A DNA stretch of 64,000 nucleotides from Microbacterium sp. 1.5R (GTDB lineage: Bacteria; Actinomycetota; Actinomycetes; Actinomycetales; Microbacteriaceae). Location: the NCBI RefSeq assembly GCF_007667425.1, contig NZ_VDRC01000001.1, forward strand, positions 1,197,379 to 1,261,378. The letters run 5' to 3'. Positions within the stretch are counted from its first letter, which is position 1; every line of letters starts with the position of its first letter. The notes beneath the pieces were generated by a model. The model searched no databases. It had not been told where the DNA came from and saw only the letters and a program-made list of their open reading frames with translations. A program made the position numbers and the translations under genes. This document shows positions 24,369-32,727 of this stretch, in pieces.

Positions 24369-25202
24369 TCAGTCCAGGAAGATGTCGGGGAAGAGGCGGT
24401 CGTCCGGGGTGCCGGGGACCGCTGCGTAGCTCGAGAAGTCGGTGACGCCGTCGGCTTCGAGCACCTCCTCCACGATGAGCGTCTGCCCGGTGTACCCGGC
24501 AGCGGGCTTGGTGAGCACCGAGTAGGCGGCGTCGGCGTAGATGTCGGCCGTGCGACTCGCGGCCATGACCTCGTCTCCGCCGAGCAGATTCTGCACCGCC
24601 GCCGTCGCGATGGTGGTGCGGGGCCACAGGGTGTTGGCGGCGATGCCGTCGCGCGCGAACTCCGCCGCGAGACCGAGGGTGACCATGGTCATCCCGAACT
24701 TCGCGAGCGTGTACCCGGTGTGCGCGCCGAGCCACTTCGGCGTGGGGTTCAGCGGCGGCGACAGCGACAGGATGTGCGGGTTCTCGGCATCCTTGAGCAT
24801 GGGGATCGCGGCGCGCGAGAGCATGAACGTTCCGCGCACGTTGACGTCCTGCATGAGGTCGTACTTCTTGGCGCCGAGCTCGAGCGACCGGGAGAGGTCG
24901 ATGACGCTGGCGTTGTTGACGACGATGTCGATGCCGCCGAACTCGCCCTGGGTCTTCAGCACCGCCGCGGTGATGTCGTCGTCGTCGCGCACGTCGCCGA
25001 CGATCGGCAGCGCCTGCCCGCCCGCTGCGCCGATCTGCTCCGCCGCGGTGTGCACGGTTCCTTCCAGCTTCGGATGCGGGGTGTCGGTCTTCGCGAGCAT
25101 CGCGATGTTCGCGCCGTCGGCCGCGGCGCGCAGGGCGATCGCGAGGCCGATGCCGCGGCTTCCGCCCGACATGAGGATGGTCTTGCCTGCCAGTGCGCTC
25201 AT
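24369..25202 (-). CDS. short-chain dehydrogenase (HSDL2-like)
   Basis: A 277-residue SDR. The cofactor loop is SGGSRGIG (residues 12-19), NNASVIDL follows at about 95, and the active-site Tyr and Lys are in YTLAKFGM. The residue pattern LSPPLNP in front of the Tyr, and insertion length, match the HSDL2/FabG-like oxidoreductases that accompany fatty-acid breakdown. The ATG follows GGGAAGG. It lies downstream of another SDR on the same strand with an inverted repeat between them. Confidence 0.88.
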   Translation of the reverse strand: MSALAGKTILMSGGSRGIGLAIALRAAADGANIAMLAKTDTPHPKLEGTVHTAAEQIGAAGGQALPIVGDVRDDDDITAAVLKTQGEFGGIDIVVNNASVIDLSRSLELGAKKYDLMQDVNVRGTFMLSRAAIPMLKDAENPHILSLSPPLNPTPKWLGAHTGYTLAKFGMTMVTLGLAAEFARDGIAANTLWPRTTIATAAVQNLLGGDEVMAASRTADIYADAAYSVLTKPAAGYTGQTLIVEEVLEADGVTDFSSYAAVPGTPDDRLFPDIFLD

Positions 25203-25216
25203 CGCCCACCTTCCCG

Positions 25217-25277
25217 TTTCGAATCGCTTGAATTGCAGTTCTGCCGCCCCGATTCGTGCAAAGCGCGCGATTCGAAA
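25217..25277. repeat. intergenic inverted repeat (TTTCGAATCGC element)
   Basis: Perfect 11-bp outer arms, TTTCGAATCGC at 25217-25227 and GCGATTCGAAA at 25267-25277, with an inner pair TTGCA/TGCAA. It resembles the repeat at 12501-12561. Confidence 0.7.
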
Positions 25278-25290
25278 ACAGGCAGGGTGC

Positions 25291-26052
25291 TCACTTCGGC
25301 GCCATGCGGATCGCGCCGTCCAGCCGGATCGTCTCGCCGTTGAGGTAGCCGTTCTCGACGGTCTGGCGCACGAGCGACGCGTACTCGTCGGGTCGTCCGA
25401 GACGCGCGGGGTACGGCACCTGCGTGCCGAGCGAGTCCTGGGCCTCCTGCGGCAGCCCCATCAGCATGGGGGTCTCCATGATGCCGGGGGCGATCGTGCA
25501 GACCCGGATGGCGTACCGGGCGAGCTCGCGCGCGACGGGGAGGGTCATGGCGTGGACGCCGCCCTTCGACGCCGAATAGGCGGGCTGTCCGATCTGGCCG
25601 TCGAACGCGGCGACGCTCGCGGTGTTCACGATCACGCCGCGGTCGCCGCCCTCGATGGGGTCGTTCTTCGCGATGACGGCCGCGGCCTGGGAGAGCACGT
25701 TGAAGGTGCCGACGAGGTTGATGCGCACGATGCGCTCGAAGTCGGCGAGCACGGCGGGGTTGCCCTCGCGGTCGAGCACCTTGGCCGGGGGCGCGATGCC
25801 CGCGCAGTTCACGACGATGCGCAGCGGGGCGGCGTCCTGCGCGGCGCGGGCGGCGGCCGCGGCATCCTCTGCGCTCGTCACGTCGCCGGGGCTGAAGACG
25901 CCGCCGAGTTCGTCGGCGATCTCTGCGCCAGCGGACGAGGGGAGGTCGAGGATCGTGACGACGGCCCCCTCGGCGGCGAGCGCTCGGGCGGTGGCGAGGC
26001 CGAGGCCCGACGCGCCGCCGGTGACGAGAGCACTGGATCCCTGGATCTGCAT
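25291..26052 (-). CDS. SDR family 3-hydroxyacyl-CoA dehydrogenase (HSD17B10-like)
   Basis: A 253-residue NAD-dependent SDR. TGGASGLG at residues 11-18, NCAGIAPP near 83, and YSASKGGVHAMTLPVAREL with the catalytic Tyr and Lys are in place; Ser in NTASVAAF completes the triad. The C-terminal YPARLGRPDEYASLV...NGYLNGETIRLDGAIRM is typical of the type II 3-hydroxyacyl-CoA dehydrogenase group, split here by variable residues. A role in beta-oxidation of branched or short acyl-CoAs is likely. AAGGGAG precedes the ATG. Confidence 0.9.
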   Translation of the reverse strand: MQIQGSSALVTGGASGLGLATARALAAEGAVVTILDLPSSAGAEIADELGGVFSPGDVTSAEDAAAAARAAQDAAPLRIVVNCAGIAPPAKVLDREGNPAVLADFERIVRINLVGTFNVLSQAAAVIAKNDPIEGGDRGVIVNTASVAAFDGQIGQPAYSASKGGVHAMTLPVARELARYAIRVCTIAPGIMETPMLMGLPQEAQDSLGTQVPYPARLGRPDEYASLVRQTVENGYLNGETIRLDGAIRMAPK

Positions 26053-26201
26053 GCGATTCTCCCTTGAACGTGTGCGACTCGGTGCCAGCCTAACTGATTC
26101 CGAGTGTCATCCCATCGCGGCGCCGTGCCGGTGATCGCTCCGAGCCTACGACACCCGGCGCGGCGGATCGGAGCCCTGGGCCCCCGCGGCAGGATGGAGG
26201 C

Positions 26202-26927
26202 ATGAGCATCCCCGAGGCGGCGCTGCCGGTGCCCGCGATCGTCCGCGCGCTCGCGGACGGCGCCGCCCTCACCCCGGTGTGGCGGAACTCCCTCGGCGGG
26301 GTGACGTTTTGCACCGACGACGGCCGGTACATCAAGTGGGGCCCGCACGACGCCGAGGCGAACATGCGCGACGAGGCGGAGCGGATGCGGTGGGCTCGCC
26401 GCTGGACGACGGTCCCCGAGGTCCTGGATCAGGGGCAGGATGCCGCGCACGAGTGGCTCGTGACGGCGGCGCTGCCCGGGCGCAGCGCGGTCGACCCCCG
26501 ATGGGTCGCCGATCCGGCGACGGCCGTGCGCGCCGTGGGCGAGGGCCTCAGGGCACTGCACGACGCCCTGCCGGTCGGCGACTGTCCGTGGTCGTGGGAC
26601 CCGGCGTCTCGCATCGCGAACGCGGCGCAGCGCGGCATCCGCGTCCCCGACGAGCTGCGGGCGCCGCCACCGGTCGAGACGCTCGTGGTGTGCCACGGCG
26701 ACGCCTGCATGCCGAACACGCTGCTCGACGACGACGGTCGCCCGCTCGGTCACGTGGACCTCGCGGCGCTCGGCGTCGGCGACCGCTGGGCCGACATCGC
26801 GGTCGCCGCGATGAGCACCGAGTGGAACTACGGCCCCGGCTGGGCGGACGCGCTCGTCGAGGCGTGCGGTCTCGCCCCCGACCGGGCGCGGATCGACTAC
26901 TACCGACGGCTCTGGAACGAGACCTGA
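26202..26927 (+). CDS. APH(3')-like kinase
   Basis: A 241-residue protein with the aminoglycoside 3'-phosphotransferase fold. The nucleotide lysine is Lys45 (YIKWGP), the catalytic loop is [12 protein letters not shown] (Asp167, Asn172), and the metal-binding Asp186 lies in [18 protein letters not shown]. These match the APH(3') pattern HGDxCxPN and GxDxxxxGxxDxxxD closely. It is shorter than the usual 260 or so residues and its C-terminal pocket is compact. It may phosphorylate an aminoglycoside, a macrolide or an endogenous small molecule; resistance is not implied. CAGGAT stands 6 nt before the ATG. Confidence 0.85.
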   Translation: MSIPEAALPVPAIVRALADGAALTPVWRNSLGGVTFCTDDGRYIKWGPHDAEANMRDEAERMRWARRWTTVPEVLDQGQDAAHEWLVTAALPGRSAVDPRWVADPATAVRAVGEGLRALHDALPVGDCPWSWDPASRIANAAQRGIRVPDELRAPPPVETLVVCHGDACMPNTLLDDDGRPLGHVDLAALGVGDRWADIAVAAMSTEWNYGPGWADALVEACGLAPDRARIDYYRRLWNET

Positions 26928-26951
26928 GCCGCCGGCAGTGGTCGGGCCGCG

Positions 26952-28265
26952 TCAGGCCGGAGCACCCTCGGCGGACGCCGCGCCCTGCGAGGCGTCCGCC
27001 TCGTCGTGCAGCACCACCCTGATCTCGGAGATGCGTCGCCGGTCGACCGCCGTCACCCGGATCGTCGCGCCAGGCACCTCGACCGAGTCGCCGACCACCG
27101 CGAGTCGCCCGAGCATCTCGGTGACGAATCCCGCGACGGTGTCTGATGCGCCGCGCGGCAGTGCGATGCCGGTGATCTCGGCGAAGTCGCCGAGGTTGAG
27201 CCGCCCGTCGAGCGACCCGCCGGCTGCGGGGATGCGCTCCTCGGTGTCGTACTCGTCGAAGATCTCGCCCACGACCTCCTCCACGAGGTCTTCCAGCGTG
27301 ACGATGCCGTCGGTGCCGCCGTACTCGTCGACGACGACCGCGATGTGGTGACCGGCAGCTCGCAGACGGGTGAGCGTGGGCAGCACCCGGGCGGTCGAGG
27401 GCAGGTATTCGACCGGACGCGCGAGGCTCTGCACGGTACGCGACGGATCGGCGACCGCCGCCTCGAACAGGTCGCGCACGTGCACGAAGCCGACGATGTC
27501 GTCGATCGACGCGTCGACCACCGGGTACCGCGAAAACGGCAGCTCGGTGACCTGCGCCATCGACTCGGCGATCGTGGCCGTGCCGTCGAGCGCGACGACC
27601 TCGGGCCGCGGGCGCATCACCTCGCTGACCTGGCGGTCGCGCAGCGACAGCACGTCGTCGAGGATGCGGCGCTCGTCGTCGGGGAGGCTCTGGTGCGTCG
27701 CGACGATGTCACGCAGCTCCTCCTCGCTCAGCTCGTCGGCGGTCTTGTGCGGATCGCCGCCGAGCAGGCGCACGAGCGCATTGGTCGAGACCGAGAGCAG
27801 CCAGATCACCGGGCGCATCACGGTCGCGAAGCCGTCGAGCACCGGAGCCACGGCGTAGGCGAACTGCGCGTTGCGCTGGATCGCCAGACGCTTCGGCACG
27901 AGCTCGCCGAGCACGAGCGACAGGTACGCGATCAGCAGGGTGAGGATGATGGTCGCGAGCGTGAACGACAGCTGCTCCTCGAGGCCCCACGACTGAAGCA
28001 GCGGCGCGACCGAGGGCGCGATCGACGTGGCACCGTACGCGGCCGACGCGAAGCCTGCCACGGTGACGCCGATCTGCACGGCCGAGAGGAACGTGTTCGG
28101 GTTGCGGGCGAGGCCCGCGACCTTCGCGCCGCGGCGCCCGCGGGCGGCGATCGCGTTGATCTGGCTCTCGCGCAGCGTCACGAGCGCCATCTCCGTCGCG
28201 GCGAACACGCCTCCGACGAGGACGAAGACGAAGACGAGTGCGATGTTCCACAGCAGGTCGCCCAT
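26952..28265 (-). CDS. CNNM/CorC-type (hemolysin family) membrane protein with CBS pair
   Basis: A 437-residue protein. An N-terminal DUF21/CNNM membrane domain (about residues 1-190, with [14 protein letters not shown] and [13 protein letters not shown]) is followed by a CBS pair (about 215-340, [11 protein letters not shown] and [17 protein letters not shown]) and a C-terminal CorC/HlyC domain. Family members export or sense divalent cations such as Mg2+ or Co2+. It starts 94 bp after terC, another metal-linked gene, with a hairpin in the gap. AGGAGG precedes the ATG. Confidence 0.92.
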   Translation of the reverse strand: MGDLLWNIALVFVFVLVGGVFAATEMALVTLRESQINAIAARGRRGAKVAGLARNPNTFLSAVQIGVTVAGFASAAYGATSIAPSVAPLLQSWGLEEQLSFTLATIILTLLIAYLSLVLGELVPKRLAIQRNAQFAYAVAPVLDGFATVMRPVIWLLSVSTNALVRLLGGDPHKTADELSEEELRDIVATHQSLPDDERRILDDVLSLRDRQVSEVMRPRPEVVALDGTATIAESMAQVTELPFSRYPVVDASIDDIVGFVHVRDLFEAAVADPSRTVQSLARPVEYLPSTARVLPTLTRLRAAGHHIAVVVDEYGGTDGIVTLEDLVEEVVGEIFDEYDTEERIPAAGGSLDGRLNLGDFAEITGIALPRGASDTVAGFVTEMLGRLAVVGDSVEVPGATIRVTAVDRRRISEIRVVLHDEADASQGAASAEGAPA

Positions 28266-28291
28266 CAGCGGGTCGCCTCCTGCGGCGAGGT

Positions 28292-28315
28292 GGTGCCCGA
28301 GGTCATTCGGGCACC
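28292..28315 (-). terminator. hairpin downstream of terC
   Basis: GGTGCCCGA (28292-28300) pairs perfectly with TCGGGCACC (28307-28315) around a 6-nt loop. It lies between terC and the CNNM gene and may attenuate read-through. Confidence 0.55.
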
Positions 28316-28359
28316 GGGTCTGTCAGGGTCGGCGGACGCGTCGGAGCGGCGCGACTGAT

Positions 28360-29400
28360 TCACGGGTGTTCCTTCTCTGTGCGAGGGGTGGTGTCGGCGG
28401 GAGTGCCTGCGGAGGTGGAGTCGAGGGCGGCGCGGCGGTCGTCACGACGGGTCTTGGCGAGACTCGCCACGGTGGCGACGGCGATGGTCGCGCCGATGAA
28501 CACGAGGGAGAACCAGATCGGGATCTCGGGGGCCCAGAGCATCGGCTCGCCGCCGTTGATGAACGGTAGCTCGTTGACGTGCATCGCGTGGAGCACGAGC
28601 TTGACGCCGATGAAGGCGAGGATGACGGCGAGACCCTGAGCGAGGTACACGAGGCGCTCGAGCAGACCGCCGATGAGGAAGTACAGCTGGCGCAGACCCA
28701 TGAGGGCGAAGGCGTTCGCCGTGAAGACGATGTACGCCTCCTCGGTGAGACCGTAGATCGCGGGGATCGAGTCGACGGCGAAGATCAGGTCGACGAAGCC
28801 GATCGCGATGATGACGAGGAACATCGGCGTCACGAACCGGCGGCCGGCCTTGACGACCGTGAGGCGGTCGCCCTCGTACTCGTCGCTCACCGGGAGGATG
28901 CGGCGGACGAAGCGCATGAAGCGGCCGTCGGCGGGGTTGTGGTCGCCGCCCGCGAACGCCTGGCGGTACGCGAGAACCAGCAGCAGCGCACCGAACAGGT
29001 AGAAGATCCACGAGAAGTTCTCGATGAGCGTGGCGCCCAGCGCGATGAACCCGCCGCGCATGATGAGCGCGATCACGATGCCGATCATCAGCACCTTCTG
29101 CTGGTACTTGCGCGGCACCGCGAACCCGGCCATCACGATGAGGAAGACGAAGAGGTTGTCGATCGACAATGCCTTCTCGGTCAGGTACCCGGCGAAGTAC
29201 TCGCCGCCGAACTTCCACCCCGAGACGACGCCGATGCCGACGCCGAACAGCAGCGCGAGACCGATGTAGAAGGCCGACCAGCGGGCGGACTCGCCGACCG
29301 TGGGCTCGTGGGGCTTGCGGACGTGCGCGAAGAACTCGTACACGAAGAAGGCGATCGTGACGAGGATCGTGACGATCCAGACGAGGGGGGTGATGTTCAC
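28360..29400 (-). CDS. TerC family integral membrane protein (Alx-like, Mn2+ export)
   Basis: A 346-residue membrane protein of the TerC/Alx family with about nine hydrophobic helices. Acidic metal-binding motifs lie in GYLTEKALSIDNLFVFLIV and in IFAVDSIPAIYGLT. In Alx/TerC proteins these sites bind manganese, and the family exports Mn2+. The gene stands directly behind a yybP-ykoY riboswitch on the same strand, which fits control by manganese. The C-terminal tail is Thr/Ala/Asp rich and cytosolic. Confidence 0.94.
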   Translation of the reverse strand: MNITPLVWIVTILVTIAFFVYEFFAHVRKPHEPTVGESARWSAFYIGLALLFGVGIGVVSGWKFGGEYFAGYLTEKALSIDNLFVFLIVMAGFAVPRKYQQKVLMIGIVIALIMRGGFIALGATLIENFSWIFYLFGALLLVLAYRQAFAGGDHNPADGRFMRFVRRILPVSDEYEGDRLTVVKAGRRFVTPMFLVIIAIGFVDLIFAVDSIPAIYGLTEEAYIVFTANAFALMGLRQLYFLIGGLLERLVYLAQGLAVILAFIGVKLVLHAMHVNELPFINGGEPMLWAPEIPIWFSLVFIGATIAVATVASLAKTRRDDRRAALDSTSAGTPADTTPRTEKEHP

Positions 29401-29435
29401 AAGGGTCTCCGAGAGATGGCGCGACAGGGTCTACG

Positions 29436-29530
29436 CCAAGGTCTTCTCCATCCTCGAACGAGGACCGGGGACCCGGGATGCAGGGACATCCGTAATGACG
29501 AGCCACCCGTATCGGAGTACTCCCCTTGGG
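29436..29530 (-). ncRNA. yybP-ykoY (Mn2+) riboswitch
   Basis: On the minus strand the leader of terC starts with CCAAGGGGAGTA (29529-29518), has a GTCATTACGGA segment, and ends GAGAAGACCTTGG (29448-29436). CCAAGG and CCTTGG pair as the closing stem, and the GGGGAGTA and GACC elements match the yybP-ykoY consensus. About 35 nt then remain to the terC start codon, enough to sequester its ribosome-binding site. The rest of the 29401-29619 gap shows no gene. A covariance-model search was not possible here. Confidence 0.82.
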
Positions 29531-29619
29531 TTACGTCGATGGTAGCGAATCCGTGAAGTTCCCGGCTATGAAAAAGCTGAATATCGGGATGCCGGGCAAA
29601 TCCCGCCTGCAGCACGGTG

Positions 29620-30417
29620 TCAGGCGGTCGGGCCGAGGATGAAGTTCCATGCCCCCGTGGCCACCGCGACCGTGATCGCCGCGGCGGGGATGACCGCCGC
29701 CACGGAGACGAGCGCGGTGTCGCGTCGGTCCCAGATCGATCGGCGAGCCCAGGAGCGCTCCCCTCCACCGCCGAAACCTCGCGCCTCCATCGCGGTCGCG
29801 AGCGACGAGCCGCGACGGATCGCCAGGACGAACAGCGCGAACGCCATCCCGAACGCCCGGCGCACCCTCCCTTCGTCCGCGACGCCGCGCGCCCGCCGCG
29901 CCAGGGCGAGGGCCCGCCAGTCATCGGCCAGGAGTCCCAGCATCCGCATGCCGGCGAGCGCGCCGATGACGAATCGCGCTGGTAGGCGCAGCCGCTGCGC
30001 GAGGTCGTCGGCGAGATCCGTCGGATCGACCGTGACGAACAGCACCACCGCCGGGAGGCCGATCGCGAGCACCCGGACCGCGGTGGCGGCGGCGAGCGCG
30101 AGCGACCCGTCGCTCACCCGCATCACGAGCCACTCGAAATGCACCGTGCCGCTCGTCGCCCCGTAGAGGGCGATCGTCACCGCGCTCAGCGGCGCGGCGA
30201 CCCACAGCACGGCGGTGCGCAGCCAGAACTCACGCGGCCGCAGCCCGGCGAGCAGCAGCAGAGGGATCTCCAGCAGCAAGGCGACGGATGCCGAGACCAC
30301 ATCGATCGTCAGGACCAGCGGCAGCGCGATGAGCAACGCCGCCGCGAGCTTGGCGAGTGCCGAGCGCGGAGCGATGGGCCCCGTCCGGTCGACGCGGGCG
30401 GTCAGCGGGTCGATCAT
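29620..30417 (-). CDS. ECF transporter T component (CbiQ-like)
   Basis: A 265-residue transmembrane coupling protein with about five or six helices. The two Ala-Arg-Gly coupling signatures that contact the ATPases appear as LARRARGV and AMEARGFGG. Its ATG overlaps the stop of the double ATPase gene, so it is the last gene of the TPP-controlled operon. It corresponds to YkoC in the YkoEDC arrangement. Confidence 0.92.
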   Translation of the reverse strand: MIDPLTARVDRTGPIAPRSALAKLAAALLIALPLVLTIDVVSASVALLLEIPLLLLAGLRPREFWLRTAVLWVAAPLSAVTIALYGATSGTVHFEWLVMRVSDGSLALAAATAVRVLAIGLPAVVLFVTVDPTDLADDLAQRLRLPARFVIGALAGMRMLGLLADDWRALALARRARGVADEGRVRRAFGMAFALFVLAIRRGSSLATAMEARGFGGGGERSWARRSIWDRRDTALVSVAAVIPAAAITVAVATGAWNFILGPTA

Positions 30418-31889
30418 CGTCCGACCTCGATCCGCCGGGCGTGCAGCGCGCGGAGCACGGCCTCGTCATGGCTGATCGCGACGATCGCTGTGCCCTCGTC
30501 GCGGAGGGCGGCGATGAGGCCCACCAGCTCGGCCCAGGTCACGGCATCCTGCCCGAAGGTGGGCTCGTCGAGCACCAGCATCCGCGGGCGCGTGGCGATC
30601 GCCGCAGCCACTGTCAGCCGCCGCTTCTCGCCGCCCGACAGTGTGTAGGGGTTCGCCTCGGCGAGGTGGCGCAGCCGCAGTCTGTCGAGCAGGTCGTCCG
30701 TGCGCGCCGTGATCTCGTCCGGGGCCATGCGCAGGGCTCGGGGGCCGACCGAGAGCTCTTCGCGCACGGTCTTGGCGAGCAGCTGATGCTCGGGGGTCTG
30801 CAGCACCGTCGCGATGCGGGTGAGCAGCGTCCGCGACGACCAGGCGAGCGGATCGGTCGCCTCGCCGGCGGCGAGCGACGGCGTCGCACGCACCGCTCCC
30901 GCCTCGGGCGGGATGAGCCCCGCGAGCGTGAGCCCCAGGGTCGATTTCCCCGCACCGTTCGGCCCCGTGATGCCGAGCACCTCGCCCGCGCGCACGGCGA
31001 GGTCGAACGGACCCGCGACGCGAAGGCCTCGACGACGCGATACCTGCAGCGCGCGCGTCTCGACGAGCGGTTCTCCGGGCTCCGTGCGCGGCGCCGGAGG
31101 AGCCGCGGGCGGGTGGCCCGGAACCCAGACGCCGGATGCCGCGAGCTCGGCCCCCCGCTCACCCAGCACCGCCTCGGGACTGCCGTCTGCCAAGACGACC
31201 GTGCCGTCGTCGCCTGTGCCGTCGTCGCCTGTGCCGAGCACGATCACCCTCGTCACGAGCGGCAGCCAGACGTCGATGCGATGCTCGATCACCACCAGGG
31301 TCGCCCCGGTGCGGTCGAGCGCCGCACCGACAGCACCCCGCACCTCGTCGACACCGGCGGGGTCGAGGTTCGCGGTCGGCTCGTCCAGCAGGATCGCCCC
31401 GGGGCGCATCGCCAGCACCCCGGCCAGCGCAAGCCGCTGCTTCTGCCCGCCCGAAAGCGCCGCCGTCGAGCGATCGAGCGCGACGTCGAGCTGCACGGCG
31501 TCGAGCGCCTCGCGCACGCGGGGCCAGATCTCGTCTCTCGGCACGCCGAGGTTCTCGCAGCCGAAGGCGACGTCGTCGCCGACCCGCGCGAGGATCGTCT
31601 GGGTGTCGGGGTCCTGCAGCACCATACCGACGCGTCCGCGCGCGTCTGTCGGCACGTGCCCGTCGACGAGGAGTTCGCCGCGAGTCTCGCCCTCGTCAGC
31701 GCCGCCGAGCACGCCACCGAGACCCTGCAGCAGGGTGGACTTGCCCGAGCCGGAGGCGCCGAGCAGCAACACGCGCTCCCCCGGCTCGATGCGCAGCTCG
31801 ACGTCGCGTACCGCCCAGCGGCGCCTCGTGGCATAACGCCACCCCCAGCCTCGCGCCTCGAGCGCGGCCGGCTGCACGGCTGCGGTCAC
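30414..31889 (-). CDS. ECF transporter double ATPase (YkoD-like)
   Basis: A 491-residue fusion of two ABC ATPases. The first half has Walker A GASGSGKSTL (about residue 40), signature LSGGQKQRL and Walker B LLDEPTANLD; the second has GPNGAGKSTL, LSGGEKRRL and LVLDEPTFGQD. Both nucleotide sites look intact. GTG at 31889 overlaps the S-component stop (GTGTGA), and the long frame reaching to 32564 is rejected. A short duplicated TGDDG stretch near residue 220 stems from a 15-bp repeat around 31201-31240. It drives uptake with the S and T proteins on either side. Confidence 0.93.
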   Translation of the reverse strand: MTAAVQPAALEARGWGWRYATRRRWAVRDVELRIEPGERVLLLGASGSGKSTLLQGLGGVLGGADEGETRGELLVDGHVPTDARGRVGMVLQDPDTQTILARVGDDVAFGCENLGVPRDEIWPRVREALDAVQLDVALDRSTAALSGGQKQRLALAGVLAMRPGAILLDEPTANLDPAGVDEVRGAVGAALDRTGATLVVIEHRIDVWLPLVTRVIVLGTGDDGTGDDGTVVLADGSPEAVLGERGAELAASGVWVPGHPPAAPPAPRTEPGEPLVETRALQVSRRRGLRVAGPFDLAVRAGEVLGITGPNGAGKSTLGLTLAGLIPPEAGAVRATPSLAAGEATDPLAWSSRTLLTRIATVLQTPEHQLLAKTVREELSVGPRALRMAPDEITARTDDLLDRLRLRHLAEANPYTLSGGEKRRLTVAAAIATRPRMLVLDEPTFGQDAVTWAELVGLIAALRDEGTAIVAISHDEAVLRALHARRIEVGR

Positions 31890-32539
31890 ACTCGTGCGGT
31901 GACCTCGCGCCCGGCGGCGAATCGACCGAGCGCACCGGTGGCCGCAAGGCCCCGGGCGATCAGCCAGCCGCCGAGACCGGCGATGATCGCGCCGGAGATC
32001 GTCGTGGAGACGATGTAGACGACGGTGAAGAGCGTGTCGGCACCCGCGTACCAGAGGATGCGGTCGTTGATGCCGCCCGCGAGACCGGCGCCGGCACCCG
32101 CGAGCATCGCGACCGGGAGACGCCACGCGCCGTACAGGAAGACGAGGAAGATCAGCTCGGCGCCCAGGCCCTGCACGATGCCGGACACGATCGTGAGCGG
32201 ACCCCACGCGTTGCCGACGAGCGCGGAGATGGTGGCAGCGACGAGCTCGGTGTAGAGCGCGGCACCCGGCTTGCGGATGATGAGGCCGCCCAGCACACCG
32301 GCGATCAGCCAGGGGCCGGCGAGCAGGCCCTGCACGCCGGGAAGCAGGGGCTTCAGCAGGCTGCTGGGCACCTCGTAGCCGACGTTCCACAGGAGGAAGA
32401 TCAGCGCGCACGCGACGGCGATGACACTGGCGACGACGATGTCGACGACGCGCCAGCGCCAGAGACCGGGGCGGCCGAGCCCCTTCGCGGATGCGGCGGT
32501 GGCGGATCCTGTGGCGGATCCAGACGTGGACGTGCTCAT
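31886..32539 (-). CDS. ECF transporter S component (YkoE-like, thiamine precursor)
   Basis: A 217-residue membrane protein with about six helices after a Ser/Thr-rich N-terminal tail of 25 residues. The sequence EVPSSLLKPLLPGVQGLLAGP and EFL-like GAELIFLVFLYGAWRLP fit the YkoE family, whose members bind hydroxymethylpyrimidine or thiamine. Substrate assignment is strengthened by the TPP riboswitch in the leader. AGGGAGGAGC precedes the ATG. It heads the S-ATPase-T operon. Confidence 0.9.
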   Translation of the reverse strand: MSTSTSGSATGSATAASAKGLGRPGLWRWRVVDIVVASVIAVACALIFLLWNVGYEVPSSLLKPLLPGVQGLLAGPWLIAGVLGGLIIRKPGAALYTELVAATISALVGNAWGPLTIVSGIVQGLGAELIFLVFLYGAWRLPVAMLAGAGAGLAGGINDRILWYAGADTLFTVVYIVSTTISGAIIAGLGGWLIARGLAATGALGRFAAGREVTARV

Positions 32540-32550
32540 TGAATGCTCCT

Positions 32551-32635
32551 CCCTGCGCTGGCATGACCCAGATCAGGTTCGACGGTCGAAGCGCGATTCG
32601 CTCCCTCTCAGCCCGGCTCGCCGGACTCCCGTGGT
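32551..32635 (-). ncRNA. TPP riboswitch
   Basis: On the minus strand the leader reads CACGGGAGTCCGG, then GCTGAGAGGG, then CGAACCTGATCTGGGTCATGCC and GCGCAGGGAGGAGC (listed here as separate blocks with overlaps removed). These are the P2/J3-2 CTGAGAG and the P4/P5 ACCTGATCTGG elements that bind thiamine pyrophosphate. The 3' end includes the ribosome-binding site of the S component, so control at translation initiation is likely. Confidence 0.95.
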
Positions 32636-32645
32636 TGTGATGATG

Positions 32646-32675
32646 ATCTTACCCAGTCGTCCGACACTTGTGTCA
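32646..32675 (-). promoter_or_regulatory. promoter of the thiamine ECF operon
   Basis: Minus-strand TGACAC (32675-32670) and TAAGAT (32651-32646) are 18 bp apart, about 10 nt upstream of the riboswitch. A perfect palindrome, GACACTTGTGTC (32663-32674), overlaps the -35 box. Confidence 0.5.
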
Positions 32676-32715
32676 CGTACGCCCGACGCACCACGGATCT
32701 CGACCGCGATTCGGT

Positions 32716-32721
32716 TACCGT
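32716..32721 (+). promoter_or_regulatory. -10 box, likely leaderless start
   Basis: TACCGT is 6 nt before the GTG at 32728. Confidence 0.45.
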
Positions 32722-32727
32722 GAGGGG

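Noticed and set aside
32551..32600. GGTTCGA-like string resembling a tRNA T-arm
   Set aside because: It belongs to the TPP riboswitch; no acceptor stem or anticodon arm can be drawn.
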